From positions 186,001 to 250,000 of the forward strand of contig CAVXRS010000003.1 in assembly GCA_963764215.1 (NCBI GenBank): a stretch of 64,000 bases of DNA, written 5' to 3'. Both the position numbers and the translations under genes were made by a program. This DNA is from JAFDWI01 sp963764215 (GTDB lineage Bacteria > Actinomycetota > Acidimicrobiia > Acidimicrobiales > Iamiaceae). The notes below the pieces were generated by a model. The model ran no database searches. It was given only the letters and a program-made list of their open reading frames with translations, and was not told the DNA's origin. This document shows, in pieces, positions 46,337 to 55,239 of this stretch. The stretch's first letter is position 1. Each line of letters starts with the position of its first letter.

Positions 46337-47194
46337 TCAGCGCGAGCGGTGCGCCAGTTCGGCCCGGGCCGCGGCGGCCATCGCCGCGGTCGGCGCCGGC
46401 TCACCGGTCCAGAGGGAGAACGCGTGGGCGGCCTGATGCACGAGCATGCCGACTCCACCGGCGGCCCGGGCACCCCCGCGACGTGCCATGGCCACGAGCG
46501 GGGTCTCGGCCGGGTCGTAGATCATGTCGAACACGAGCTGCCCGGCGCCGAAGTCGTGCTCGTCGAATCGGCGCTCCGAAACCGGCGATCCGGCCATCCC
46601 TACCGGGGTCGCGTTGACGACGAGATCGGCGTCTGCGACATCGCCGGGTACGCCGACACGTCCCCGCGTCCCGGCGAGCCCCGCAGCGTTCGCCGCACGG
46701 GAAACCGTCCGATTCACCACGACGACCTCACGTGCACCGGCTTCGGCCAGCGCGAGGATCGCCGCACGCGCCGCGCCACCGGCCCCCAGGACGACGCACC
46801 GCTTGTGCGCCGGATCGTACGCCTCGTCGACGCGCAGCGTGTCGAGGAGCCCCGGGCCATCGGTGGAGTACCCCACGAGCCGACCATCCCGCTCGACCAC
46901 GCAGTTGACGGCCTCCAATCGCTCGGCGGCGGCGTCGAGTGCATCGAGATGGTCCAGGATCACCGACTTGAGTGGCATCGTCACGCTCAACCCGGCCAGA
47001 CCCAGCGTCCTTGTCGCCGCCACGGCGGCAGCCACCTCGGGAGCGTCCACCTCGAATGCGCAGTACACCCAGTCGGTCCCGGTTGCCGTGAACGCCGCGT
47101 TCAGCAGGGTCGGAGACAGCGAATGCCGGATCGGCGTGCCGATCACCGCGGCCACCCGTGTCGAACCGGTCGGGAGGGTTCCCTGCACGGTCAT
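46337..47194 (-). CDS. aroE: shikimate dehydrogenase
   Basis: This 285-aa NADP enzyme reduces dehydroshikimate. The substrate site SLSPTLLNAAF (near 26), the catalytic Lys in SVTMPLKSVI and the Asp in YSTDGPGLLD are visible. The nucleotide loop VLGAGGAARAAI and VVVNRTVSRA follow. ATG 47194 forms an ATGA overlap with mltG; an ATG four codons upstream is possible. It lies apart from aroC-aroK-aroB only because the glycan cassette, DUF4388 and peptidase genes intervene. Confidence 0.95.
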   Translation of the reverse strand: MTVQGTLPTGSTRVAAVIGTPIRHSLSPTLLNAAFTATGTDWVYCAFEVDAPEVAAAVAATRTLGLAGLSVTMPLKSVILDHLDALDAAAERLEAVNCVVERDGRLVGYSTDGPGLLDTLRVDEAYDPAHKRCVVLGAGGAARAAILALAEAGAREVVVVNRTVSRAANAAGLAGTRGRVGVPGDVADADLVVNATPVGMAGSPVSERRFDEHDFGAGQLVFDMIYDPAETPLVAMARRGGARAAGGVGMLVHQAAHAFSLWTGEPAPTAAMAAAARAELAHRSR

Positions 47195-48261
47195 GGAGCA
47201 CCGCATCCCAGTCCGGCGTCGTGGCAGGCCTGCTTGGCCCGGGCGAAGACCTCCGGAGAATTGGTGAACACGTGTTGTGGCCGCCCCTGGGCATCGTTGT
47301 GCACGTCACGGACGTAGTAGAGCCAGTCGCCGGTGGCCGGATGGGCGGCGGCATCCAGCGCGACGTCTCCGGGAGCGCCGATCGGGGTCGGTGGGAGCCC
47401 GGAGTGCAGTCGGGTGTTGTACGGAGAATCCGACCCGAAATCGACCGGGTCGCCCGTGATGATCGACAGGTAGCGACTGGTCGCGTCGATCCCCAGTGGC
47501 TCTCCCGCGGCCAGCCGGTTGTAGATCACCCGGGCGATCTTCGGCGCTTCTTCGGGATTGCCCGCCTCGGCCTGGACCAGCGAGGCGACGACGACGACCT
47601 GGTAGGAGGACAGGTGCAGGGCGTCGAGACTCGGGTCCACGTTCAGACCCTGGACGCGTCGGGTCATGGTGTCGGCCATGTTCTGCAGCAGCTGGGTGGC
47701 CGTCCACTTCGGGGTCACGGCGTAGGTGGCGGGGAAGAGCAACCCCTCGAAGTCGTGCGAGCCTGCGGGCAGGAGCGGCGATGACACGTCACCCTTGGTG
47801 AGCGCAGCGGTGATCTGCGCCTTCGAGAACCGCGGCACGCGGGCGTGGATGCGGGCCACGATCTGCGCCAGCCGGAATCCTTCGGGGATCGGGATCTTGG
47901 TGATCACCGGGCCGAGGGGGCCCTTGGTGAGCACGGCGATCGCGTCGTCGACCGAGCTGTTGGTCTTGAAACGGAATCGGCCGGCCTGAAAGGGACCGGC
48001 GTTGCTGAAGCGGACGTGCCAGTCGAACGCGGTGGCGTTCTTGACGACTCCGGCATCGGCGAGCAGATGTCCGATGTCCGCGGAACTCGAACCCTTGGGG
48101 ACCGTCACGACGATCGATCGATGCGGTCCGCCCGAGGCCGAGAGCTGGCTGCGGTACCAACCCAGCAGGGCGACGATCCCGATCAGGACGACCAGCACGA
48201 GAACACCGCTCGCCGCGGCGATCCGCCGACGCCGTCTGCGTCGTTGTGCCCTGCTCGTCAT
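47191..48261 (-). CDS. mltG: endolytic murein transglycosylase
   Basis: This 356-aa protein has a short cytoplasmic RRRRRRR head, one transmembrane helix (ASGVLVLVVLIGIVALLGW), a LysM-like subdomain and a YceG catalytic domain. It cuts nascent peptidoglycan strands. The catalytic Glu is expected in SLVQAEAGNPEEAPKIARV (near residue 235), and PYNTRLHSGLPPTPIG is the conserved active-site wall. It overlaps ruvX and aroE by 4 bp each in the order ruvX-mltG-aroE common to actinobacteria. Confidence 0.94.
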   Translation of the reverse strand: MTSRAQRRRRRRRIAAASGVLVLVVLIGIVALLGWYRSQLSASGGPHRSIVVTVPKGSSSADIGHLLADAGVVKNATAFDWHVRFSNAGPFQAGRFRFKTNSSVDDAIAVLTKGPLGPVITKIPIPEGFRLAQIVARIHARVPRFSKAQITAALTKGDVSSPLLPAGSHDFEGLLFPATYAVTPKWTATQLLQNMADTMTRRVQGLNVDPSLDALHLSSYQVVVVASLVQAEAGNPEEAPKIARVIYNRLAAGEPLGIDATSRYLSIITGDPVDFGSDSPYNTRLHSGLPPTPIGAPGDVALDAAAHPATGDWLYYVRDVHNDAQGRPQHVFTNSPEVFARAKQACHDAGLGCGAP

Positions 48262-48680
48262 GGCTCACGGTTCCGGTGCACGTCCAACCAGCTCTGGAGG
48301 ATGACCGATGCTGCGACGGCGTCCACCACCTTGCGTCCGCGTCTGGTGTCGACCCCTGCGGCGTGCAGCGAGGACTGGGCCGTCACCGTGCTCAGGCGCT
48401 CGTCGTGCAACTCGACCGGCACGTCCAGCGAGCTGGCGAGAACCTCGGCCTCGTCACGGGCGCGTCGTTCCGCCGGGCCCTGGGATCCGTCCAACGAACG
48501 GGGAAGTCCCACCACGACGACCTCCACTTCCCACTGCTCGACGAGTTCGCCGAGCCGCGCCTCGAGGGGGCGTGCCGGGTCCCGCTCCAGGACGTCGGAC
48601 GGGGTGGCGACGCCGATGTCGGTGTCCCCCACGGCGATTCCGACCCGTTTCGAGCCCAGGTCGATTCCGAGCGCGCGCAT
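48258..48680 (-). CDS. ruvX: Holliday junction resolvase-like / pre-16S rRNA nuclease YqgF
   Basis: This 140-aa RNase H-fold protein shows the acidic site in GIDLGSKRVGIAVGD, VVVGLPRSLDGSQG, HDERLSTVTAQ and the last Asp in VDAVAASVILQSWL. In E. coli YqgF matures the 16S rRNA 5' end. The length and position after alaS match the family. It is 11 bp downstream of alaS and overlaps mltG as ATGA. Confidence 0.94.
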   Translation of the reverse strand: MRALGIDLGSKRVGIAVGDTDIGVATPSDVLERDPARPLEARLGELVEQWEVEVVVVGLPRSLDGSQGPAERRARDEAEVLASSLDVPVELHDERLSTVTAQSSLHAAGVDTRRGRKVVDAVAASVILQSWLDVHRNREP

Positions 48681-48691
48681 CGAGCCGCTGT

Positions 48692-51304
48692 TCAGGAACC
48701 GATCCCGAGTTCGGACCGGGCCGCGTGCAACGTCGCGTCGATCCGTCCGGCGTCCCGCCCACCGGCCATCGCCAGATCGGCGTTCTTGGTGTTCCCGCCG
48801 CCCCCGAGCACGTCGGCGAGCGAGCTCACCACCTTGCCGGCATGGTGTCGGGATTCCGGTCGACTGGCAATGACGAGGGCGGCTCCTCCACCCTCGGGAG
48901 TCCCTGCGAGCACGACAGCTTCGATGCCGGCGACATCGCGCACGGCGGTCGCCAGAGTCCGAAGGTCGTCCCGGGTCACGTCGTCGACCCGGGCGACGAC
49001 GATGCCGTCGACGGCGGCCGACGCCAGCTCGCGGGCGCGGACGTGCGCCAGCTGCTGGCGCAGGGAGGCGATCTCGGAACGGGCATCGTCGAGATCCGCA
49101 TTGCGCTTGTCGATCGACGTGGCCAGATCCGCTGTCGGAACGCCGAGTCGAGCCGCCGCGTCAGCCAGTCTCTGCTCGTCGTCGCGTAGGAGTGCGAGCG
49201 TTCCGAATCCGGTGGTCGCCTCGATACGGCGCAGGTTCGAGCCGATCGACGTCTCCGAGATGATCTTGATGAGCCCGATGTCCCCCAGCGCGGCGACATG
49301 GGTGCCCCCGCACAGCTCGATCGAATGTCTGCCGGCCTCGAGGACCCGCACGATGTCGCCGTACTTCTCTCCGAAGAAGGCGATCGCGCCCATGGCGGTC
49401 GCCTGGTCCTTGGTGGTCTCGAAGTGGCGGGCCGGGGCGTTGTCGAGCACCTCGGCATTCGCGAGGTCCTCGACGGCTTTGATCTCCGCGTCGTTCATCG
49501 CCTCGTAATGGCTGAAATCGAACCGCAGTCGATCGGGAGCGACCAGGGAGCCCTGCTGCTTCACATGCTCACCGAGGACTTCACGCAAGGCCCAGTGCAG
49601 CAGATGCGTCGCGGTGTGGTTCCGCCGGATCGCGGCCCGTCGGCCGACCTCGATCTCCGCCACCGCTTCCTCGCCCGGCGCGATCGTTCCGGATTCGAGG
49701 CGCACCAGGTGACTATGCAGTCCGGGAAGGGCGTAGGTGGTGTCCAACACCCGTGCGACGCCGTGTTGCGTGGTGATGGTCCCGGTGTCTCCGACCTGAC
49801 CCCCGGCTTCGGCATAGAACGGGGTGCGGTCCAGGATCACCGAAACGGTGTCGTCCGAGGGGTCATCCGGTTCGACCACGGCAAGGATCCGGGCCTTGGA
49901 CGTGTCCTCGGCGCGGCCGGTGAACTCGGTCGGGCCATGGTCGGCCAGGAGGCTCGCATAGCGTTCCACGGCGGCCCCGGTCGAGACTCCGCCCGGCCGC
50001 GATGCCGCCTTCGCCCTGGCTCGTTGGGCCGCCATCTCCGCCTCGAAACCATCGAGATCGACCTCGAAACCCCGTTCGGCGGCGATTTCGGTGGTGACCT
50101 CGAGCGGGAAACCGAACGTGTCGTGCAGTTGGAACGCGACCGCACCCGGCACCGACGACGCCTCGTCGAGTTCGGCGAGCTCCGCATCCAGGATCCCGAG
50201 GCCGGTCCGCAGCGTGCGACGGAACTGCTCCTCTTCGCGGTGCAGCACTCCCAGCACGAGATCGAGGTTCGCCGGCACTTCCGGGTAGGGGTCGCCCATC
50301 ACTTCCGAGACCCGCTGTGCGAGCGCCGGAGTGATCGGGTCGTCGACGCCCAGCAGGTACGCGAAACGGATCGCCCGACGGATGATCCGACGGAGCACGT
50401 AGCCACGGTCCTCGTTCGAGGGAATCACCCCGTCGGCGACGAGAAACGTCATCGTCCGTGCGTGATCCGCGAGCAACCGCAGGGCGACATCGCCCGCCGG
50501 GTCGGTTCCGAGGCGACGGCCGGTGAGCTCCTCTGCTGCGACCACCAGATCGGAAAGCGTGTCCGCGGCGTACAGCCAGGGCGACCCGGCCATGACGGCC
50601 AGGATCCGTTCGAGACCGGCTCCGGTGTCGATGTTGTGGGTGGCCAGATCCTCCAGCGTTCCGTCCGCATGGCGGAAGTGCTGTTGGAAGACGAGGTTCC
50701 ACAGCTCGACGTAGCGGTCCTCGGCGGCCGGGTTCGCCGGCCCGCCCTCGGGTCCGAGTTCGTCTCCGTAGTCCCAGAAGATCTCCGATGACGGACCGCA
50801 CGGGCCGGTCTCGCCCATCTCCCAGAAGTTGTCCGCTCCCATGCGCTGGATCCGTTCACGCGGCATCCCGACGGCGTCGGTCCAGATCGCCTCTGCCTCG
50901 TCGTCCTCGTTGTGCACGGTGACCCAGATGCGGTCACCGTCCAGACCGAGGGTGCCGGTCAGGAACTCCCAGGCCCACGGGATGGCTTCGGCCTTGAAGT
51001 AGTCACCGACGCCGAAGTTGCCCAGCATCTCGAAGAAGCTGAGGTGGTGCGTCGAACGCCCGATCGCGTCGAGGTCGTTGTGTTTGCCCCCGGCGCGCAC
51101 GCACTTCTGCACCGACACCGCACGCGGAGGGTCCCAGGGCACGGCCTCCTCGCCCAGGAAATACGGCACCAACGGCATCATCCCCGAATTCGTGAACATC
51201 GGCGCGGACGGGTGGTGGGGAATCAGACCGGCCGAGGGAACCTCACTGTGGCCGCGCGCCGCGAAGAAGTCGACGAAGGCGCGGCGAAGCTCGGTGGCAT
51301 GCAT
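48692..51304 (-). CDS. alaS: alanyl-tRNA synthetase
   Basis: This 870-aa enzyme has the class II aminoacylation core (FFAARGHSEVPSAGL, FTNSGMMPLVPYFLG, GPCGPSSEIFWD), the editing domain with zinc ligands HTATHLLH and CGGTH, and a C-terminal coiled coil plus C-Ala domain rich in glycine (GGGGNTKNADLAMAGG). The sequence is intact. ATG 51304 begins the family MHATELRRAFVDFF; the longer frame upstream is not family-like. It leads the alaS-ruvX-mltG-aroE operon. Confidence 0.97.
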   Translation of the reverse strand: MHATELRRAFVDFFAARGHSEVPSAGLIPHHPSAPMFTNSGMMPLVPYFLGEEAVPWDPPRAVSVQKCVRAGGKHNDLDAIGRSTHHLSFFEMLGNFGVGDYFKAEAIPWAWEFLTGTLGLDGDRIWVTVHNEDDEAEAIWTDAVGMPRERIQRMGADNFWEMGETGPCGPSSEIFWDYGDELGPEGGPANPAAEDRYVELWNLVFQQHFRHADGTLEDLATHNIDTGAGLERILAVMAGSPWLYAADTLSDLVVAAEELTGRRLGTDPAGDVALRLLADHARTMTFLVADGVIPSNEDRGYVLRRIIRRAIRFAYLLGVDDPITPALAQRVSEVMGDPYPEVPANLDLVLGVLHREEEQFRRTLRTGLGILDAELAELDEASSVPGAVAFQLHDTFGFPLEVTTEIAAERGFEVDLDGFEAEMAAQRARAKAASRPGGVSTGAAVERYASLLADHGPTEFTGRAEDTSKARILAVVEPDDPSDDTVSVILDRTPFYAEAGGQVGDTGTITTQHGVARVLDTTYALPGLHSHLVRLESGTIAPGEEAVAEIEVGRRAAIRRNHTATHLLHWALREVLGEHVKQQGSLVAPDRLRFDFSHYEAMNDAEIKAVEDLANAEVLDNAPARHFETTKDQATAMGAIAFFGEKYGDIVRVLEAGRHSIELCGGTHVAALGDIGLIKIISETSIGSNLRRIEATTGFGTLALLRDDEQRLADAAARLGVPTADLATSIDKRNADLDDARSEIASLRQQLAHVRARELASAAVDGIVVARVDDVTRDDLRTLATAVRDVAGIEAVVLAGTPEGGGAALVIASRPESRHHAGKVVSSLADVLGGGGNTKNADLAMAGGRDAGRIDATLHAARSELGIGS

Positions 51305-51317
51305 GAGTCCCGCGATC

Positions 51318-51593
51318 CTACCCAGGCGCTGCGGAATCTCGCGACCGGACCGGGCGTCTCGAGGGATCGTGGCTGGACTCGAGTTCGTCGGCCACCCGGC
51401 GCATCTCGGATCGCCCGTCCACGATCGCGGACCGGACCCGGTTCGCCCCACCCTTGGCCGCGTCGACCGCCGAGTTGGCCAGCGAATCGGGCGCCAACCG
51501 GGCCCGCCGTTCGGACACCGCCCGCTCGGCCCGTCGCAACCCCACGGCCCCGGCGGTCGCACCGACCGCGAACCAGACGACCCGCTTGAACAT
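51318..51593 (-). CDS. small membrane-associated protein next to alaS
   Basis: This 91-aa protein has an N-terminal hydrophobic helix (FKRVVWFAVGATAGAVGL) and an Arg/Ala/Glu-rich helical body with heptad-like spacing. A disordered Ser/Arg tail ends it. Proteins of this shape sit between rarA/DUF948 and alaS in many actinobacteria. No function is known. It starts 18 bp after the DUF948 stop and ends 13 bp before alaS, so it belongs to the same transcript. The size alone would make it easy to miss. Confidence 0.72.
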   Translation of the reverse strand: MFKRVVWFAVGATAGAVGLRRAERAVSERRARLAPDSLANSAVDAAKGGANRVRSAIVDGRSEMRRVADELESSHDPSRRPVRSRDSAAPG

Positions 51594-51611
51594 CTCCGAT
51601 CCGCTCCTGTC

Positions 51612-51989
51612 TCAACCGGCCCGGGTGCCGCGGATGCGCCGCGCCGCCCGGGAGGTGCCCTTGGCCAGCGCCACGGTCTTGATCACCGGCTTGCCCACCG
51701 TGAAGTAGCCGACTCTGGCCGCGCCGTCGACCGTGGCCGCCAACGCTTCGGCGGACCCGACGAGATCGTCGACCCGTTCGAGGTCCTTGCGGGCGTCCAC
51801 GACGGTTTCGGACAGCTCGGAGAGCACCTCGTCCGACCGGGCCCGAAAGTCCTCGAGCTCGGATCGCACGGCCCGGACCGTGCGGATGAGACTCGCCAGC
51901 ACCAGGGTGATCGCCACCACGGCACCGAGACTCACCGCCGCGGCGATCAGCGCGGCGAGATCCTGGGCAGTCAACGTCGCCATGGTCAT
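51612..51989 (-). CDS. DUF948 membrane protein
   Basis: This 125-aa protein has a single N-terminal transmembrane helix (AALIAAAVSLGAVVAITLVLASLI). A long amphipathic helix follows (RSELEDFRARSDEVLSELSETVVDARKDLERVDDLV), typical of DUF948 proteins of unknown role. ATG 51989 gives a 4-bp overlap with rarA. Together with the small protein at 51318 it probably forms a membrane-tethered coiled-coil pair, which is inference. Confidence 0.82.
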   Translation of the reverse strand: MTMATLTAQDLAALIAAAVSLGAVVAITLVLASLIRTVRAVRSELEDFRARSDEVLSELSETVVDARKDLERVDDLVGSAEALAATVDGAARVGYFTVGKPVIKTVALAKGTSRAARRIRGTRAG

Positions 51990-53335
51990 TCGGGGTTGTT
52001 CCTGCGTCGGGCCAACTTTTCGCCAACTTCCGCTTCGGCGCCGTGTGCTGAGGGCTCGTAGTACGTTCGCCCCGCGACCACGTCGGGTAGGTACGTCTGG
52101 TCCACCCAACCACGCGGGTCGTCGTGAGGATAGTCGTAGCCGACCCCGTGGCCCAGGGATGCCGCTCCGGAATAGTGGGCGTCACGCAGATGAACCGGCA
52201 CCTCGCCGGTCACCCCGTTGCGGACGTCGGCACGGGCCCGGCCGATTCCCACGGTGGTCGTGTTCGACTTCGGCGCGCAGGCCAGGTACACCACGGCGTG
52301 GGCGAGGTTGAGCTGCGCCTCCGGCAGGCCGACGAATTCGATGGCCTGGGCAGCCGCGTTCGCGACCACGAGGCCGTTCGAGTCGGCCATGCCGACGTCC
52401 TCGGACGCGAGGATCACCAGGCGCCGGGCGATGAAGCGCGCATCCTCGCCGGCTTCGAGCATCGTGGCCAGCCAGTAGAGGCCGGCGTCGGGGTCGCCAC
52501 CACGGATTGACTTGATGAACGCGCTGATCACGTCGTAGTGGGCGTCGCGCCCGTAGCGCACCGAGTGGACGCCGAGCGCGGCTTCGACGTCGTCGAGACC
52601 GACGGTCGGCACCGCACTCTCGGATGCGCCCCGGTCGCGGACCAGCGCGGCCGCGACCTCGAGCGCGGTCAGAAGACGGCGCCCGTCACCTTCGACACGT
52701 TGCACCAGGTGAGCTGCGGCCTCGGGGGCGACGGTCACGTCCTCGGCGTCGGCGCCACGGTCCAGGAGCGTGCCGAGCGCGGCGTCGTCGAGCGGTTGGA
52801 GGCGGAACAGCGTGGACCGGCTGAGGAGCGGCGCGTTGACCTCGAAATGCGGGTTCTCGGTGGTCGCGCCGATCAGGATGACCAGACCCGATTCGACGGC
52901 CGGGAGTAACACGTCCTGTTGCGACTTGGAGAACCGGTGCACCTCGTCGAGAAAGAGGATCGTGGCCTGGTCGCGTTCGCCCAACCGTTCGCGCGCCCGC
53001 GTCAGGACCCCCCGGACGTCCGCGACGCTCGCCGACACCGCCGACAGCGGCTCGAACGCCGAGGCCGTGGTCCGGGCGACGAGTCGGGCGATGGTCGTCT
53101 TCCCGGTTCCCGCAGGCCCCCAGAGGATCACCGACGAGAGTCGGTCCGCTTCGACGAGCCGTCGAAGAACCCCGTCGGGACCGAGCAGAGCGGATTGGCC
53201 GACCACGTCGTCCAATCGTGTGGGGCGGAGTCGTTCGGCGAGCGGGGCGCGTTTCGCCAGCGCGTCGGAGCGCGCGGACGCGAACAGATCGTCGGGGCGC
53301 TCCACGACCGGAAGGCTAGGCGCCCGAGGGCTCAC
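51986..53335 (-). CDS. rarA: replication-associated recombination protein A (AAA+ ATPase)
   Basis: This 449-aa clamp-loader-like ATPase acts at stalled forks. It has Walker A GPAGTGKTT (near 73), Walker B ILFLDEVHRF, sensor 1 GATTENPHFEV and the conserved C-terminal helical/tetramer domain with DAHYDVISAFIKSIRGGDPDAGLYWLA. The start may be further in, at GTG 53305 (VERPDDLF), because the first ten residues are not conserved. It leads the rarA-DUF948-small protein-alaS string. Confidence 0.95.
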   Translation of the reverse strand: MSPRAPSLPVVERPDDLFASARSDALAKRAPLAERLRPTRLDDVVGQSALLGPDGVLRRLVEADRLSSVILWGPAGTGKTTIARLVARTTASAFEPLSAVSASVADVRGVLTRARERLGERDQATILFLDEVHRFSKSQQDVLLPAVESGLVILIGATTENPHFEVNAPLLSRSTLFRLQPLDDAALGTLLDRGADAEDVTVAPEAAAHLVQRVEGDGRRLLTALEVAAALVRDRGASESAVPTVGLDDVEAALGVHSVRYGRDAHYDVISAFIKSIRGGDPDAGLYWLATMLEAGEDARFIARRLVILASEDVGMADSNGLVVANAAAQAIEFVGLPEAQLNLAHAVVYLACAPKSNTTTVGIGRARADVRNGVTGEVPVHLRDAHYSGAASLGHGVGYDYPHDDPRGWVDQTYLPDVVAGRTYYEPSAHGAEAEVGEKLARRRNNPE

Positions 53336-53389
53336 TCGTCACCGACCGGAGTCCCCGGCGTCGGCCGGTGCTTCGAGCGTTCGGATCGG

Positions 53390-54364
53390 CTATTTGAGGA
53401 ACAACAGCTCGATTTCTTCCCGTACCTCGGGAGTGAGCAGCTCCAGAGCGTCGAGCGCGCCGAGGTTCTCGGTCACCTGTTCGACGCGGCTGGCCCCGAG
53501 AATCACCGACGTGACCCGGGGATTGGCCGCGCACCACGCGATCGCGAGCTGCGCGGCGGTCACCTCGAGGCGCTCGGCGATCGCCATGATGTCCCGTACG
53601 GTCGCATTGCGCTTCTCGTTCGTCAACAGCTGCGCGAGCCATTCGTAACCCGGGAGCGTGGCACGACTGCCCTCCGGAACGCCGTCGACGTACTTGCCGG
53701 TCAACAACCCCGAGGCAAGCGGACTCCACGTGGTGAGTCCGAGTCCGTTGGCCGACTCGTAGAGCCGTGCGTACTCGTGTTCGACCCGACGCCGTTCGAA
53801 GAGGTTGTACTGGGGCTGTTCGACCACCGGTGGGTGCAGGTGATGGCGCTCGGCGACGGCGATTGCCTCGGCGATCTCGGCACCTGACCATTCGGAGGTG
53901 CCCCAGTAATGGGCCTTGCCGGAGGCGATGATGTCGGACATGGCCCACACCGTCTCGACGATCGGTGTCTCCGGGTCGGGGCGGTGGCAGTAGAGCAGAT
54001 CGACGAAATCGAGTCCGAATCGCTCGAGCGAACCGTCGATCGCCTGCAGCAGGTACTTGCGGTTCAGGGTGTTCCGCATGTTCGGTCCGTCCTCGAGCCC
54101 CCAGAACAACTTCGTCGAGATCACATAGGTGTGGCGCTCCCAGCCGAGTCGATCGATCGCCGCACCCATGATCCGTTCGGATTCCCCGCCGCCGTAGGCT
54201 TCGGCGTTGTCGAAGAAGTTGACGCCGCCTTCCCGTGCCGCCGACAGACACTCCGCAGCCAGGCCGATGTCGACCTGGGTTCCGAAGGTGACCCAGGACC
54301 CGAACGACAACGCGCTGAGCTTCAGACCGGTGTGACCCATGCGTCGATACGGCATGCTGGTCAT
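53390..54364 (-). CDS. aldo/keto reductase, voltage-gated K+ channel beta-subunit type
   Basis: This 324-aa NADPH-dependent TIM-barrel enzyme begins PYRRMGHTGLKLSALSFGSW. The catalytic Tyr is in FFDNAEAYGGGESE and the Lys in YVISTKLFW. The cofactor-binding end VTSVILGASRVEQVTENLGAL is present. The best match is the YghZ/Kv-beta-like group that reduces reactive carbonyls. ATG 54364 follows AAAGGAG. It is a single-gene unit, divergent from the HNH nuclease gene across about 90 bp. Confidence 0.9.
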   Translation of the reverse strand: MTSMPYRRMGHTGLKLSALSFGSWVTFGTQVDIGLAAECLSAAREGGVNFFDNAEAYGGGESERIMGAAIDRLGWERHTYVISTKLFWGLEDGPNMRNTLNRKYLLQAIDGSLERFGLDFVDLLYCHRPDPETPIVETVWAMSDIIASGKAHYWGTSEWSGAEIAEAIAVAERHHLHPPVVEQPQYNLFERRRVEHEYARLYESANGLGLTTWSPLASGLLTGKYVDGVPEGSRATLPGYEWLAQLLTNEKRNATVRDIMAIAERLEVTAAQLAIAWCAANPRVTSVILGASRVEQVTENLGALDALELLTPEVREEIELLFLK

Positions 54365-54451
54365 GGCGCTTCTCCTTTCCCCGGATCGGTGATCCGGGAA
54401 GACGTCTTCGTTCCGTACGGAACCCGACCGTATCCACTCGCGGAGATGTTC

Positions 54452-55177
54452 ATGGCAGTGCGGAGGAGATTTCGATCCCGACGGGCGCGAATTCCGGGTG
54501 TCGAGCTGGTGTTCTGCGCGCTGATCTCCGCGGTGATCGTCGCGCTCGGACTGTTCTCGGGCAGGCGATCCCGGCACTCCGGGGCGCCCTCGGTCGTTCC
54601 CCGGTTGGCGGCGACGTCGACCCCTTCGCTGGCACGCTCCGAGTTGGCCGCACTCCCCCAGGCCGAGCTCTCCCCCGAGGTGGCCTACGACCGGACCGCC
54701 GATTTCGGACGCCCCTGGGTCGACGTCGACGGGAACGGTTGCGACACCAGGAACGACGTCCTCCGTCGTGATCTGGCCGACGTCCGACTCCTCGAGGCGG
54801 GCAACGGCTGTCTCGTCGCCGCCGGAACCCTCGCCGACCCTTACACGGGCGCCACCATCCTCTTCTCCCGGAGCGCGGCGACCGCGGTGCAGATCGACCA
54901 CCTGATCCCGCTGCACGCCGCATGGCAACTGGGTGCGTGGCGCTGGACCCCGGCGCGGCGACTTTCCTTTGCGAACGACCCCCGGGAACTCATCGCCGTC
55001 TCGGGCCCGGCGAATCTGGACAAAGGAGATGCACTCGCCGATCGTTGGCGGCCGCCGAACAAGACGATCTGGTGCCCCTACGCCATCGACTCCGTCGGGG
55101 TCCATGTGGACTACGCATTGGGGGTCACCGCAGGTGAACGCCAGGCGCTGGGCGACATGCTCGACCGCTGCGGGTAG
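54452..55177 (+). CDS. membrane-anchored HNH (DUF1524-type) nuclease
   Basis: This 241-aa protein has a basic N-terminus and one hydrophobic anchor (GVELVFCALISAVIVALGLF). A Ser/Ala-rich linker leads to an extracytoplasmic HNH domain with QIDHLIPLHAAW and FANDPRELIAVSGPANLDKGD, and two cysteines (NGCDTRN, NGCLVA) that may form a disulphide. DUF1524 proteins of this shape are predicted secreted DNases. ATG 54452 is chosen because GGAG lies six bases upstream; ATG 54446 is too close to it. Roles could be DNA scavenging or defence at the cell surface. Confidence 0.82.
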   Translation: MAVRRRFRSRRARIPGVELVFCALISAVIVALGLFSGRRSRHSGAPSVVPRLAATSTPSLARSELAALPQAELSPEVAYDRTADFGRPWVDVDGNGCDTRNDVLRRDLADVRLLEAGNGCLVAAGTLADPYTGATILFSRSAATAVQIDHLIPLHAAWQLGAWRWTPARRLSFANDPRELIAVSGPANLDKGDALADRWRPPNKTIWCPYAIDSVGVHVDYALGVTAGERQALGDMLDRCG

Positions 55178-55239
55178 GGCCCGCAACGAGCTGGAGCGGC
55201 ATGGGGCCGAGCCCGATCCGGGCACGCGGCCTTTCTCGG

